Below, in pieces: positions 35,370 to 47,000 of a stretch of 64,000 bases of DNA; within the stretch, counting starts at the first letter, position 1; every line of letters begins with the position of its first letter. The stretch covers positions 18,955,558 to 19,019,557 of the forward strand of contig CM044961.1 of NCBI GenBank assembly GCA_024516035.1, read 5' to 3'. A program made the position numbers and the translations under genes. Source of the stretch: Bactericera cockerelli. Its lineage: Eukaryota; Arthropoda; Insecta; Hemiptera; Triozidae. The notes under the pieces were generated by a model. That model saw only the letters and a program-made list of their open reading frames with translations. It made no database searches and was not told where the DNA came from.

Positions 35370-37402
35370 TTATTGGGATTCCGTCGTGTCCGACGATTCC
35401 ATCTCCTCCAGATGACGTTTGCAGATGGCGTTTCGCTGATGACTGAGCAAGCCCGCCTTGCTTCTACATTGTCTGCCACAAGCTCTGCATTGAAGTATAA
35501 TTTCTGAGCCGGGTTGTCGTTGTGGTGTTGGATATTCAGCAGGATCTTGTTGGGGTGTTGAGTTTGGATTCTGTTGGGGTTGTTGTGCTTCATCAGGTCT
35601 GCTACTTGTAGTGATAGTCTTTTTGATAGGTTGCAGTGGATTTATTTCTATCAAGTTTGGGTGTTTATGCCTGAGATGGCTTGAATATCCTGCTTTCGTT
35701 TTATATCTAATATTACAGAGGGTACAATATGGGTCATTATTTTGGTTTTGTCTATCAATCATCAAGTTTCTATGTGCTTGAGATAAGTGTGAGTTTACAT
35801 ATTGTCTTCCTGTTTTGCCTTCTTTTTTGAAATCGCAGATTGGGCAGGACCATTCAAACTTTTCTTCCTCATTATGTCTTAATCTTCTTTTATTCTCTGC
35901 TTCCGATATTGTTGTTTGTTGGATATTGTGTATTCCTGCGTTTATTTGATTTCTCCATTCATCTCTGTTTGTCGCCACAGTCCTCCATTCTTGTAGTCCT
36001 ATTTTTTGTTCAGTTAAATCTTTTTTCAACATGTCTAACCATCTCAATTTGGGTTTTGATTGTAGCCTTTTCCCATATTTTAGCTCACCAAATACTATTT
36101 GATGGGGTATTCTTTCTTCCAACATTCTGCTGAGGTGTCCTGCCCATCTCAATCTTTTGATCTTGATAATATTTTCAATCGATAGCATGTTACTTTTTTT
36201 CAAGATTTCTTCATATGGTATCATGTCGCGCCAGGTAATTTTTTGGATGGTTCTCAGACACTTTACATGGAAGCTGTTTAGTCTTTTTATATCTGCCGCT
36301 TTTAATATCCATGTTTCTGCAGAATATAAGAGAGTACTTAATACGACAGAGTTGTATACTAGGAGTTTGGTTTTGATGTTTATTTCGTGACATTTCCAGA
36401 CTCTGTGGTATAATTTCTGAAATGCCATACTTGCTGTACTAATACGGTTATTTATTTCCTTGTCGAAGTATCCATCGGCTTGAATAATGCTACCTAGGTA
36501 TTTAAATTGTTTCACTTCTTTTATGACTTTTCCTTTGGATATGATTTCCTTAGGCAGGGTATTGATAAGCATTACTTCTGTTTTTTCTTCGTTAACTCTT
36601 AATCCAAACTTTTCAGTTTCTCTAACAAATACATTTAACAATTCTTGTAAAAGTTCTGGTGATTCTGCCACTAGAGCGCAGTCATCAGCATACATGAGGT
36701 CAACGAGTTTGTTTTGTTTTATCTTAGTTTTTGCTTTAAGGTTTCGCCTATTGAACAGGTTTGAGTCGTTTCTATATATGATATTTATACCTCCAATTTG
36801 TGTGTCTACAACATTTTTCATAATACCTTGCATGTAAAGGATAAATAAGAGAGGCGATACGACACATCCTTGTTTTACGCCGGATCGTATTTGAAAAGGC
36901 TCGGTTAGCGTATTTTCTACTCTGACAGAAGATGTATCTGTAAGCATAGACTCGAGAATTGTAAGAGTTGTTGTGGGGCATTTTAGTCGTTCTAGAATCT
37001 TGATAAGCATTTTACGATCAACGGAGTCAAACGCCTTTGATATATCTACAAACGCTATGCAAAGTGGTGCCTTTTGTTCTATTGCCTTTTCAACGAGTTG
37101 TCGTGCTGTAAAAACCATATCGACTGTTGATCTGCCGCTGCGAAATCCGCATTGTGTATCATTGAGCACTGTGTTGATAATTGGAGATATTCTGTTATGG
37201 ATAATTCGTGAAAGGACTTTGCTCGGAACGGATAGTAGCGAAATACCACGATAATTGCTACAAAGTCTTTTAGATCCTTTCTTATGAATGGGGACAATCA
37301 CTGAGTTTTTCCATTCCTGAGGTATTTTCTTCTCACTCCAGATTTTTTGGAAGAGGATATAAAGCAGATCGACGGTTGCCTCCTCTCCAGATTTCAAGAG
37401 AC
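35370..37402 (-). CDS. LINE reverse transcriptase half with C-terminal zinc fingers
   Basis: A continuous frame of about 700 codons runs from 37475 to 35370; the first 25 or so codons belong to the inverted 5' segment. RT motifs in order are IPQEWKNSVIVPIHKKG (about 51), QCGFRSGRSTVDM (about 108), AFVDISKAFDSVD (about 141), GVKQGCVVSPLLF (about 199) and the catalytic YADD (262-265). A thumb/linker with RLRWAGHLSRM follows (about 441). The C-terminus carries three C2H2-like fingers, at about 544-568, 584-604 and 663-683, probably for nucleic-acid binding. No internal stop is seen, so this half is young, but it lacks its endonuclease in phase and cannot move on its own. Confidence 0.88.
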
Positions 37403-37772
37403 AAGAAGAGTGGAGGGGGAGGAGTAACACCTCGTTAAAAAACCTTGGTTCCGCAAGCCCGGCGGATAGTACCATGTTATGGGTCCCTGCCTAGGGTTAC
37501 AGGTGAAAACTGGTCAACGGATTTAGATAAGGATTTCTAGATGCGGAAGAGCCTGGACAACGGCTTCAATATCATTTTTGATACGGAAGGCGGATGATCC
37601 ACTAGGAGAAGGACACTCTTGAAACCGAACTTTCCTACGTCTTACTGTAATCGCTTAGTCCACGGGCTACTGAATGCAGTAAATGGAATGTTGACAGTGT
37701 AACCGGCTGCATACCCAGTGCCACTTTAAACAATACATTGCAAAACAAACTTCTTCAGATAACCAAGCAAAC

Positions 37773-39359
37773 ATGGCATACTCACAAAACATTTTGGATA
37801 ATATACCCCAGGTGAGTAGGAGAACTTTCTCTGAATCTCACCCTCGTAGAGGCTACCTCATGGATTCTGGGGGAGGTAAAAGTGTGAAGTGTTTGCAAAA
37901 TTCATTATCTGATCATAGAAAGACTGAAAACATAAAGATAGCTACGTGGAACATCAGAACACTGCGGGGATTCAAACAGAAAAAGCACAAAAACACTTCC
38001 AAGAAGAACTGCAGTAATTGCTAAAGAATTTGAACGTTATAAGATAGACATAATAGCACTGCAAGAAACACACCTAATGTCAGTTGGACAACTAGAAGAA
38101 AGAGGAACAGGTTATACTTATTTCTGGTCTGGCTCAAATGATTCTACTAATAAATATGGCGTAGCAATTTGCGTTCGCACAAAACTTCTCAGATCTGGAA
38201 AAATATCAGAACCCACATGTATTGACGAAAGACTCATGAGCATCAACATCATTGAAAGAAACACGAAAACAACATTTATCTGTTGCTATGCCCCCACAAA
38301 TGTACAAGATGAAAATACGAAAGACAGATTTTATGAAAATTTAAGCAATCTCATACGAAGAACCCCTAAATCATATAGAATCATCATTGCAGGGGATTTC
38401 AATGCACGTGTCGGCAAAGAATACCAAATATGGATGGGCGCAATTGGTAAACACGGATTTGGATCAACAAACGGAAATGGACTGAGACTTCTAGAACTAT
38501 GCAAACTTGAAGAGTTGACAATTGTGAATACATGCTTCCAACAGAAGGAAAAATATAAGGGCACATGGCAACACCCGAGATCTAAAAAGTGGCATATGAT
38601 CGACCACATAATAGTACGACAAGCAAGAAAAAACGATATAAAAAGATGTAGAGTCATGCGCGGAGCACAATGCGAGACAGACCACCTAATGATGAGAGCT
38701 ACCATAGAACTCAAACCAAAGTACTTCCCAAAGAAACCCAAGAAAATAGTATACGACAGCCGAAGTCTCAAAGACCACCATACCCAACAACGCTTCAAAT
38801 CATGTATTGATGAAAGTATACAAAATGTACCTAGTAACGTTGACGGGATATGGCAACATTTCAAACAAACATACCAAAAAGCAGCCAAAGAAACCATGGA
38901 GAAGAAAACAAGCAAAAGACCTGACTGGTTTGATGAATGTAACGACGAAATAACAAAAATGCTTGATAAAAAAACGGAAGCGCATAAAAAGTATCTAAAC
39001 AACCCAACATCACAAAGAAAAAAAGATTTTCAAGATATTAGAAGAACATGCCAGAAGGAGTTAAGAAAAATCAAGGACAATTGGTGGAATACTAGAGCCC
39101 AAGAGCTTCAAAACTTTTCAGACAAAGGAGACCACCATAACCTATACCAAGGGATCAAAGCCATAATTGGACCACAGAAAATGACGTCAAACATACTAGA
39201 AGACGAAAATGGCCATCAAGTCGAAAATACTAACGACAGATTAAATTTGTGGAACAAATATTTTGAGAATCTTTTCAACCTAGAATCCGAAACTTCTCCT
39301 CAAGCAATTAACCTCGATGTAAATGATGAAAGCATGATACCTACCGACCACAAAACATC
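37773..39359 (+). pseudogene. LINE APE-type endonuclease half, inverted and frameshifted
   Basis: The start codon at 37773 opens MAYSQNILDN, and IKIATWNIRTLR (about 37932) is the first endonuclease motif. One extra base in the CGGGGA run near 37967 breaks the frame. Downstream (38077 on) the frame resumes and shows VAICVRTKLL, the metal-binding AGDFNARVG (about 38389), TWQHPRS and MIDHIIV (about 38597), and TDHLMMR. Similarity continues to DESMIPTDH, then stops at the right target-site flank. The region resembles craniofacial development protein 2-like endonucleases, a domesticated RTE-type family. The single indel could be real decay or a sequencing error. Confidence 0.85.
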
Positions 39360-39403
39360 ACATACATACACACATACAGACAGCTTTCTTTTATAGATAT
39401 AGA

Positions 39404-39798
39404 TAGGGTATATGTATTTTATACTTTCCAATTGAAATTCTGTGTGTTAACTTGGTCCCAAACAAAGTAATAATTAATAGTACTAATGGTTTATTGAATA
39501 AATAAAAGTGAACGTGTGTAATTTCCTCCTAAACATCCACCTTGCCATCGGGCCTGTCTCCAAAGTCATTTGATGTTTGTAGAAATAGAAACAGACCATA
39601 TCCAATTTATGAATGAAGAGAAGAAAAGATCGTTCTCTTGTTGTCTTGTGACGAAATGATGGAATATGAAACAAGACGCAGTCACGATGTATTTGAACAA
39701 GTAAAAGTGAAAACCTAGAAAGAAGCGATGGCGTAGTCATATAACACGAATCAGACAGTGCTATAATGCTTGCTACTATAAGTTCTAACCGACCGGCG
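39404..39798. other. Non-coding spacer
   Basis: Host sequence right of the Helitron. No gene or repeat recognised. Confidence 0.4.
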
Positions 39799-39953
39799 AC
39801 GACCTCAGTAGCTTGATCGATAAGGCGGCGGACTTGTAACCTGATGGTCGGTGTTTAAAGTCCCGGTTTCAGCATAGATTTCGCTGTACTAAAGTTTGAG
39901 AACTTGTGATATCACGAAAGTGATTAACACAAATATGAAAACTTAACTTAACT
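39799..39953 (+). repeat. tRNA-derived SINE, family C, copy 1
   Basis: The head reads CGACCTCAGTAGCTTGATCG, then AAGGCGGCGGACTTGTAACC. A mutated B box (GTTTAAAGTCCC) follows. The body has TTGTGATATCACGAAAGTGA and the tail is AACTTAACTTAACTG. The minus-strand copy at 56802-56960 matches throughout. Confidence 0.85.
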
Positions 39954-40082
39954 GTAAGTAATAATGAATTGAATTTTGAAGTATACCTACTGAGTACTCG
40001 AGTACTGGTTGGTTGTAGAAGTCCGAGAAGCATAGGACAACTATTTTGGCCCCGTGGCCTCGCCATGGTCCCTGTCACCTCT

Positions 40083-40290
40083 CTAATAATACTCCATAGT
40101 GGAAGGTAACCACCAGGCGAGGTCAATGCTCAAAGCATTTTCCACCACCTAACCCTCAGATTCTTATTATTATGTGGTCATATACTCAAACTAATGAGGA
40201 AAAATTCATGCATTGGGTGGGATTCGAACTTAGTGATCCCTACGCTACCTGGATTACCAGACTAGCGCTTTAACCACTTGACTACCAATG
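40083..40290 (-). repeat. tRNA-derived SINE, family B, copy 1
   Basis: The reverse complement has the A-box-like GTAGTCAAGTGGTTAAAGCG, the shared GTAATCCAGGTAGCGTAGGG, a B box near GTTCGAATCCCACCCA, then ACTCTGAGGGTTAGGTGG-type body and an ATTATT tail. It matches 60365-60576 along its length. Confidence 0.85.
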
Positions 40291-41305
40291 ACTACGAGAT
40301 AGTATTACTCCAAAAAATACACTTCGTGTGCAAAAGACACCAAGAAAATTAGAATCCTTCAAAAATAATTACCTTAAAAACAAGTGCCTAAAATAGATCT
40401 GATATCAAATGAATGCCAAGTTCTCCTAAACTGGAAATCATTTGCCCATGGCAGAAAGGAGTCTCAAGCACAGAAATCAAACTGGGGATTGGTGTTCGAG
40501 TCCCGGTACAGTATTTCAATTTTTCAATGAGGAAACATAATTGTGATGGATATTCACTTTCGGAGACTCCTCGTTTGTCATTATTATTCATACAAACTGT
40601 ATGCTGTTTCATGTCCCTGTTATCATGATCAAACAAGTGAATGACAAAAACTCAAGTAATTCATTAGACAAATAAAAGACAGTGTTTGAACAGGAGCAAC
40701 CCGGAGTCTGATTCATATGCAGGAGACGGCGTCTGATGGCAATGCTGAGGATGCTAGTGGTGCGTGATTTATGTGGTCTCCTCCTGTCTTAGTTGATATT
40801 CCAGAAGCGTTCTAATGAGCCGTGTATGTTCGTGTCTCTATTGGTTTTGTCTCTGAGAAACAGAAGACAGACTTCTGAAGCAATGGGTCAGAGGTTCTTT
40901 CCTCATAGGCAATAGAGAAAAGAAGAAGCCTTATCTTAGAAGCCAAATAAAAATGGCTTAGGATGGGTCCTCTGTATACAAAAAAAATATGAAAAATAAA
41001 GCAAATGATTTATTATGGGGAAAAAATATATATATATATTAATTAATTTTTCTTTCCCAAGACAATGTAGGTTAGTCTGTTTTCGATTTTTACAAAAAAA
41101 TCCGAATATTTTTTTTTTGGACTTTTGTGAACAGTTCCCGTTAGGGGGTGGAATGAAAGGTTCCAACTCTAATAAGCGCAAGTGAAAAAACTCATGGACC
41201 AAGCCTGTCCGTTAATTCAGAACTGGTCGTTTTCTTGTGTACTTTGCACCACACTAAATATAGACTGGGCCGTGTTGTGAAATATTCTTTCCTCTAGAGT
41301 TCTAG
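40291..41305. other. Non-coding spacer between SINE and LINE
   Basis: No gene is supportable. Short TA repeats near 41028 and poly(T) near 41110. Confidence 0.45.
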
Positions 41306-44053
41306 ACTAAAAAGAAAAATAGCAATTACTTCCAAACAATTTCTAATCCACCTGTAACAAGTTCCACCATAGAAAACTTTGTGAACTCCATGATAAATAT
41401 CACTGATATACAAGGTCATAAAATAATAATTCTAGGTGACTTTAACATGCCTGATTTTATTGTACAATACGAAAAAGTTACACCTGATAATAATACTTCA
41501 ATCTTTATAAGGCTTTTAAGTTACTTTAATCTTAGCCATAGAAATACCGTAAAAAACTTTTATGATAAAATTTTAGACCAATGCTTCGATAATTTTGACT
41601 CACATTACACTTCTAACTTGCAAAACAAAACTGGTATTATTCAAATAACTCGTGGTAACCCCCTCGTAAAAGAGGATAAACATCATCCAGCCCTAGAATT
41701 AATACTAGGATATAAGAAAATTAGCCAAGAAAAACCTGATCAATATTTAATGACTAAATTTAATTTTCATAAAGCCAATTTACCTATGTTAAAACTAGAA
41801 TTAGAGAAAATACAATGGGATGATCTAAAATATCTTGATGATCCTAACAATATTCTTGACCAGATATACACAAGACTGAATAACGTTTTTAAAGACCACA
41901 TTCCTCTCACTTCTATACCCAAAATACATAAATTTCCATTATGGTGGTCTCACACAACTAAAAGAAATTTTAACCGCAAAGAACGTTTACGTAAAACAAA
42001 AAATAAAAATATCGAACAATCAAACAAATACTCAGAACTGAGACGTACAGTAAAGAAGCAAATTAAAACTGATTATAAAACCTTCATCCAAAACTCTGTA
42101 AAACAGCTTAAAACAGATAGTAAATATTTTTGGAAATTCATTAAACAAAAAAAAGAGCCTGGAAAATTAAAACAATATAAATATAAAGATAAAATAATCT
42201 CTTCTCCTAAAGAGATTTCACAAGCTTTCGCTGAACATCTTCAGACATCTTTTGCTCCTGACTCATGCACTTATAATATCTTTAACCTTCCACCTAGTAT
42301 CTCGAGTGACTTTTTCTCTTTGCCAAAGGTTAGAGAGTCCGATATTTTGTTTCAAATCAATCAAATTGAATATAAAAAACCAGCAGGCCCAGACGGAATT
42401 CTACCCGGGTTTATCAAAAAAATTCCAAATGGATTCGTACGACCTCTTATGATTCTTTTTAACCGCTCATTAGATAAATCTGTCTTTCCATCCAAACTAA
42501 AAGAAGCTGTCGTCACTCCTATTCCTAAAAAAAGTTCCGATAAAATAGAGGACCAGCGTCCTATTTCAAATATTAATGCTTTCGCTAAAATCTTCGAAGG
42601 AATAATTTATGATACCTTATCAGTTTTCATATTCAATCATGTAAGCATTCATCAACACGGGTTCATTAAAGCACGTTCTACTGTTACAAACTTGGTAGAG
42701 TTTTCTCACTTTATAGCTGAAAATATTGAACGTAAACAAATCGACGTACTATATACCGACGTTGAAAAAGCATTTGACCGACTTAATCATGATGCCATAC
42801 TCAGAAAAATGAATACTCTAGGTTTTTCCAGACCATCTTTATCTTTCTTCACATCATACCTAAGAGACCGCAAACTAAAAGTCGGAGAAGTTACAATCAC
42901 ACCTAACTCTGGAGTAGCTCAGGGGTCAAAAATATCTAGCCTTTTATTTATAATGACGTATGACGATATTAGAAATCATATTAAATATTCTCACTACAGC
43001 CTTTATGCTGACGACTTCAAAATTTACAAAGCTATTAACTCGCCTGAAGACTGCTACCTTCTTCAACGTGACATAGATGCTGTATCTGATTGGCTAACAA
43101 CAATTGGATTAAATTTCCATCCACTTAAGTGTAAACAAATTTCTTATAGTACTAAAGAAAAACGCATCGCAAGCACATACACCATAAATAGTCAACCCGT
43201 GGAAACTACAAAATCTTTCAAAGACCTTGGTGTGTTATACCAATCAAACTTCTCCTTCATACCACATATAGAACAAATTGCAACCACGGCCTACAGAAAC
43301 TTGGGTATGATTATTCGATATTGCAAACAAATCGATGATATTGATGCTATTCGAGTTCTGTATTTATCTTTAGTTCGATCAAAAGTTGAATATGCCTCAC
43401 TGATATGGTCTCCTAGTCAAAAAAATCATTCAAAAACAATCGAAAATATACAAGCTAAATTTGCTAGATATCTATTCAAAAAAGTAAATAATTTTTATCC
43501 GACATATCCAGAGCAAATCTCTTACTCGCTTCTTATTGAAAACCTTGACCTGCTTAAGCTGGAAGATCGAAGAGAACTAGAAAAAATGAAATTTCTTTAC
43601 AAAATAATAAATAATAACATTGACGCACCACAAATTCTTTCAAAGATCTCCTTCAAAGTTCCTCGACCAGGCCTGAGACAAAGAAACTTATTCTTTGACA
43701 TACAAAACAATATTTCACCAAAATCCCCCATCACATCGTCCATGAAGACATTCAATAACTTGGACATAAAACCTGATTTTTCGTTAAACTACAACGATTT
43801 CACAGATTTTCTGAACCCTCAATAGCAGAGCCTAATTCAAAAATGAAATATCCGTTAATACATTTTAAATAGGTACATAGAATTTATCAATCTATTCATA
43901 TTTACCTTTATGTACTTAATTATAAGAATTAGTTTTATGAAAATTATTATCCTATTGTATCGATTAACGAAACCTATATGTATATTTATGCTAGTATTGT
44001 TACATTTAATTCCTTTATTATATGTAATGTTGCATATCTAAAAAAAAAAAAAG
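41306..44053 (+). mobile_element. 5'-truncated LINE with intact RT frame and poly(A) tail
   Basis: The element starts inside the endonuclease domain; the coding frame is open from about 41306 with no start codon of its own. It ends with a 3'UTR of about 210 bases and a poly(A) run at about 44041-44053. 5' truncation with a poly(A) end is the usual product of incomplete target-primed reverse transcription. I could not find a convincing target duplication. RT style suggests the CR1/Jockey group, not the zinc-finger LINE at 35368-39359, so at least two LINE lineages have been active. Confidence 0.85.
41381..43825 (+). CDS. LINE ORF2 fragment: endonuclease C-terminus plus complete reverse transcriptase
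   Basis: About 814 codons without a stop. The endonuclease remnant carries IIILGDFNMPDF (about residues 16-27), then a basic linker with FWKFIKQKK (about 250). RT motifs follow: KPAGPDGILPGF (about 332), VVTPIPKKSSDK (about 371), HQHGFIKARST (about 423), LYTDVEKAFDRL (about 456), GVAQGSKISSLLF (about 510) and the catalytic YADD (about 542). A C-terminal region with RLRQRN-like GLRQRNLFF is near 770. The endonuclease N-terminal half is gone, so the copy is immobile although the RT itself looks intact. The first codon counted is GTG; the true start was lost in the truncation. Confidence 0.9.
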   Translation: MNSMINITDIQGHKIIILGDFNMPDFIVQYEKVTPDNNTSIFIRLLSYFNLSHRNTVKNFYDKILDQCFDNFDSHYTSNLQNKTGIIQITRGNPLVKEDKHHPALELILGYKKISQEKPDQYLMTKFNFHKANLPMLKLELEKIQWDDLKYLDDPNNILDQIYTRLNNVFKDHIPLTSIPKIHKFPLWWSHTTKRNFNRKERLRKTKNKNIEQSNKYSELRRTVKKQIKTDYKTFIQNSVKQLKTDSKYFWKFIKQKKEPGKLKQYKYKDKIISSPKEISQAFAEHLQTSFAPDSCTYNIFNLPPSISSDFFSLPKVRESDILFQINQIEYKKPAGPDGILPGFIKKIPNGFVRPLMILFNRSLDKSVFPSKLKEAVVTPIPKKSSDKIEDQRPISNINAFAKIFEGIIYDTLSVFIFNHVSIHQHGFIKARSTVTNLVEFSHFIAENIERKQIDVLYTDVEKAFDRLNHDAILRKMNTLGFSRPSLSFFTSYLRDRKLKVGEVTITPNSGVAQGSKISSLLFIMTYDDIRNHIKYSHYSLYADDFKIYKAINSPEDCYLLQRDIDAVSDWLTTIGLNFHPLKCKQISYSTKEKRIASTYTINSQPVETTKSFKDLGVLYQSNFSFIPHIEQIATTAYRNLGMIIRYCKQIDDIDAIRVLYLSLVRSKVEYASLIWSPSQKNHSKTIENIQAKFARYLFKKVNNFYPTYPEQISYSLLIENLDLLKLEDRRELEKMKFLYKIINNNIDAPQILSKISFKVPRPGLRQRNLFFDIQNNISPKSPITSSMKTFNNLDIKPDFSLNYNDFTDFLNPQ

Positions 44054-47000
44054 AACGAGAACAATCATTCATTCTTCATTGAAGTGACTCATATTATGAA
44101 CCGTCTCAGGGGACAGTCCTGAAGGTAGCACAGCGGGTACCTCAGCCTCTATTACGTAAGAATGTAATTCTCATTCTTCATGACGTTCTTTTAATTACAC
44201 AAAAAATCTCGAGGGAGCTTACCTATCTTAACACTAATCTACTATATCTATATATCTTACAAGGCACACACAATAGTCTAAATATAAGAACATATAGGTA
44301 CTACTATAGGTACAGCTAAGACTACAAGTATAAAGTAATGGTCCATTTAGCTCGTAATGAGTCCCATTACACCAACAACACTTAAGAAATGAGCGTAGCC
44401 ATCATTATTTTATGCATACTAATTTTTATTCCTCTGTAGAGAGGTGGTTGGATATAGAATCAAGGATTTGGGGCCGCTAGGAGTATTTGGCAAGCTTAAT
44501 TTAATGTATTAATTCAATTAATTAATCCATGAACATAGTTCGAAACATCCTTTGTTCTAGAGATAGTATATGAACAAGAAGTACCAATAGAGGCATTCTC
44601 TACATTCTATGAATTCTTATTAACAGGATTGAAATTCCTTTATTTCGGTCCTAATTTTAAAGCCTTGGGTTCTACTTTAATCTCACGAATTAAAAAAGGG
44701 TGTCGACCAAAACACAACAGTCGTTTTTTATTCACTTTGGTCTCTGAGGTTAGGGATTTGGACCTCCTCATCATGTTGTAATCTCGAGTACCTTACAGTG
44801 ATAAGAGCATTGATTAGGCATTCACCTTCCCCGCTGTGGTTATCACCTTACACTAACTGTTGAGTGACGGTCTTTTATCATTAAGATTAACACTGGTCTT
44901 TGTATAAAAAACAACAGTCACACAAATTGTAATATATTTGTATCAAAGTTAAACTGTGTTATAATGTCACAATTTAGCGAGACCAAATGTAAGATTGCTT
45001 TGTTTAGGTTGCGTTTACTTTAAACGATAACTTAGTTACGTTTAAAGTTGAAAAGTTGAACAGTTGAATAACATTATCGATTTATTATGTATTTGAATCA
45101 ACTGATGGCTGCTTACTTTTTAATTCCCTCTCAGTTGTCTTTAGGAGATTGATTTAGGGAATTGTAAAAATTTCAGCAACCTTTTGGAAAAAGAATTACC
45201 ATTTTATCCTAGTTTTTCTTTTCATTCAAATTAAAGTTGATACACACGGCAATTTGGCTGTCACATTCGCTGGAGTCGTTCCAGCTTTCCAGGACATCCG
45301 TGGGATGCTGGGTGACCCACTCCAATCTTGCGTCTAAAGCTTGACCATTTCCATCAGTCAGTGGAAAGATAGTAAAAAGAACAAAAATAAATATAATGAT
45401 AGCATAACAGTGATATTATTGTGCAACCAGGTACTCAGAGAAACACAACGGAAAGACTGCAAGGAGACTCAAATAAACTTGTCAACAGAACATAAAAAAC
45501 TCTGTTTGCCCATCCATTATTTGACACAAATTTGATTTATATGTATTAGCCAGTGTTTATGTGTTTACTTTTTCTCTTTTCTAGGAGAGATTTCCATTCC
45601 CTCCCCTCTCTCCTCTCCTTTCTCCCTGCCCTCTGGTTGTGTGAGCAAATAAAACTCTGTTTACCAGGAGTGAAATATGGGTTATTTAAAGAATAAAAAC
45701 AGGACTGATGTAAGAAATGCATGGAGGGTACCAACTATCATCTCATTTGAGTAAAATTGTTTCTCAACAGTGGTTTTCACTAGAAATTTTTCAGAGAAGG
45801 ACTGACGAAACCATTTTTGTTCTTCGTAAATTCAAAGGAGATACTACTGAAACCGGTCTGTAAATCAATTTGAACTCTGTATTTTGTCTTCTTCATTTTA
45901 AATAAGTGAAGAACACAGTTTTGAAGTATGAATGAAACTCATAAGTTTTGACTTTATTGATTTTTTCACATTGACACTTTGATAACTGTTTCCAAATGTT
46001 ATTTAATACATGAAGTCGTGTCTGCCCCTGTTCTTGTAATTATTATTCAGGTATTTGAAAATTGAAGTGATCTTTGTCAGTATATTATATTACAAACTTT
46101 TCTTCCCAATTACCCAAGCCTCATTTACCTGGATTTATTTCGCCTTGCTGTTTCCCTAGACATATCGACTACCACTTTCTTGATAAGTTGTTAGAAAGCT
46201 TTTCATGTTAGATTTAGTTAGACAAACGAGTTCTCGTCAGATTCTCCGGAATATCCCGGCTGTCAGCTTGCTTTAGTTCCTCATTCATCAAGCCCTATTA
46301 CCAAGTCATCTTTTCAATTTCATATTGTTTTAGAAATAGCAAAGAGGGGAAGACAATTTCTAAACCACCATCATGATGAAAATTCTTTGAAATTCCTCGC
46401 AAAGTTGTATGAAATTCCTTCGAATCCTAGGTTACGTTACTTTGTAATTCCTCCGATATGCCGGCTTGCTGGCCCCAGATATGCGCCTTCCTTGAGGAGC
46501 CAGGTCTTTGTTACCTACACACGCTTTTCCCGTTCCAATTATTCAACATTTGTCCTATTTTTCCCATGTCCCATGTCCCATCCCATCCATCCCTTCTGAA
46601 AGCCAGGATTGTGCAGTAAGTTCTCATCCGGAATTGTTATTACATCACACACGCCATGCTCAAGTCTGCCCCCCCCCTCTCTCCCTGTCCCCCTCCTGCA
46701 TCTCCCCTCGTAAATCTGAATGTCTTTTTCTCTCCCTTTTTCCAAAATGAAATCCCTGTCATTGTGTTTCATCAAATTTCGATTTAACCCCTTTTATTTT
46801 TTTATGCACTTCTTTTTTATAGTCTTCAAATCCTTGCTCCAACGTTTTGCAAATCTGTCCTAATGGTTTTAATGTCGCTTATGTTCTCGGGCAGTTGTGA
46901 GGGTATTTTCATCGGATTGCCTAATCCGTCCGAATCGTTGCTTATAGGACGGTCTTGGCATGACCTAAAGTGGTATCAATAAACTTTTCTTTTTCTTGCA

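Larger units (their letters stand above)
35368..39359 (-). mobile_element. LINE insertion with inverted 5' half (twin-primed), 19-bp target duplication
   Basis: ACATACATACACACATACA occurs at 35349-35367 and 39360-39378, immediately outside the element. The 3' half (35368 to about 37400) reads on the minus strand; the 5' half (about 37400-39359) reads on the + strand. The 5'UTR-like end abuts the RT half at about 37400, while the endonuclease half stops internally at the right flank. This is the order predicted when a second primer starts internally on the same RNA. Several dozen codons between endonuclease and RT are missing. There is no poly(A): the ORF stop lies 2 bases from the 3' flank. 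The APE-type endonuclease resembles the RTE-derived CFDP2 proteins; the clade is not settled. Confidence 0.88.
34149..39403 (-). mobile_element. Non-autonomous Helitron carrying a large LINE insertion
   Basis: On the minus strand the element starts TCTATATCTATAAAAGAAAG at 39403, after a host A. It ends CTAG at 34149-34152, before a host T. The hairpin GCGGGTGTAACCCGC (6-bp stem) directly abuts the final CTAG, a common insect Helitron ending. Between the ends, from the 5' side, are a CATA-rich stretch, the LINE at 35368-39359 inserted in that stretch, about 2.4 copies of a 186-bp unit, and a CA-rich microsatellite. Without the LINE and its extra target copy the Helitron would be about 1.24 kb. 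No Rep/helicase frame is present. The start resembles the small Helitron at 24039-24275, so both may use one helper. Confidence 0.8.

Noticed and set aside
38331..39002. 223-codon minus-strand frame
   Set aside because: It is the antisense shadow of the LINE endonuclease frame.
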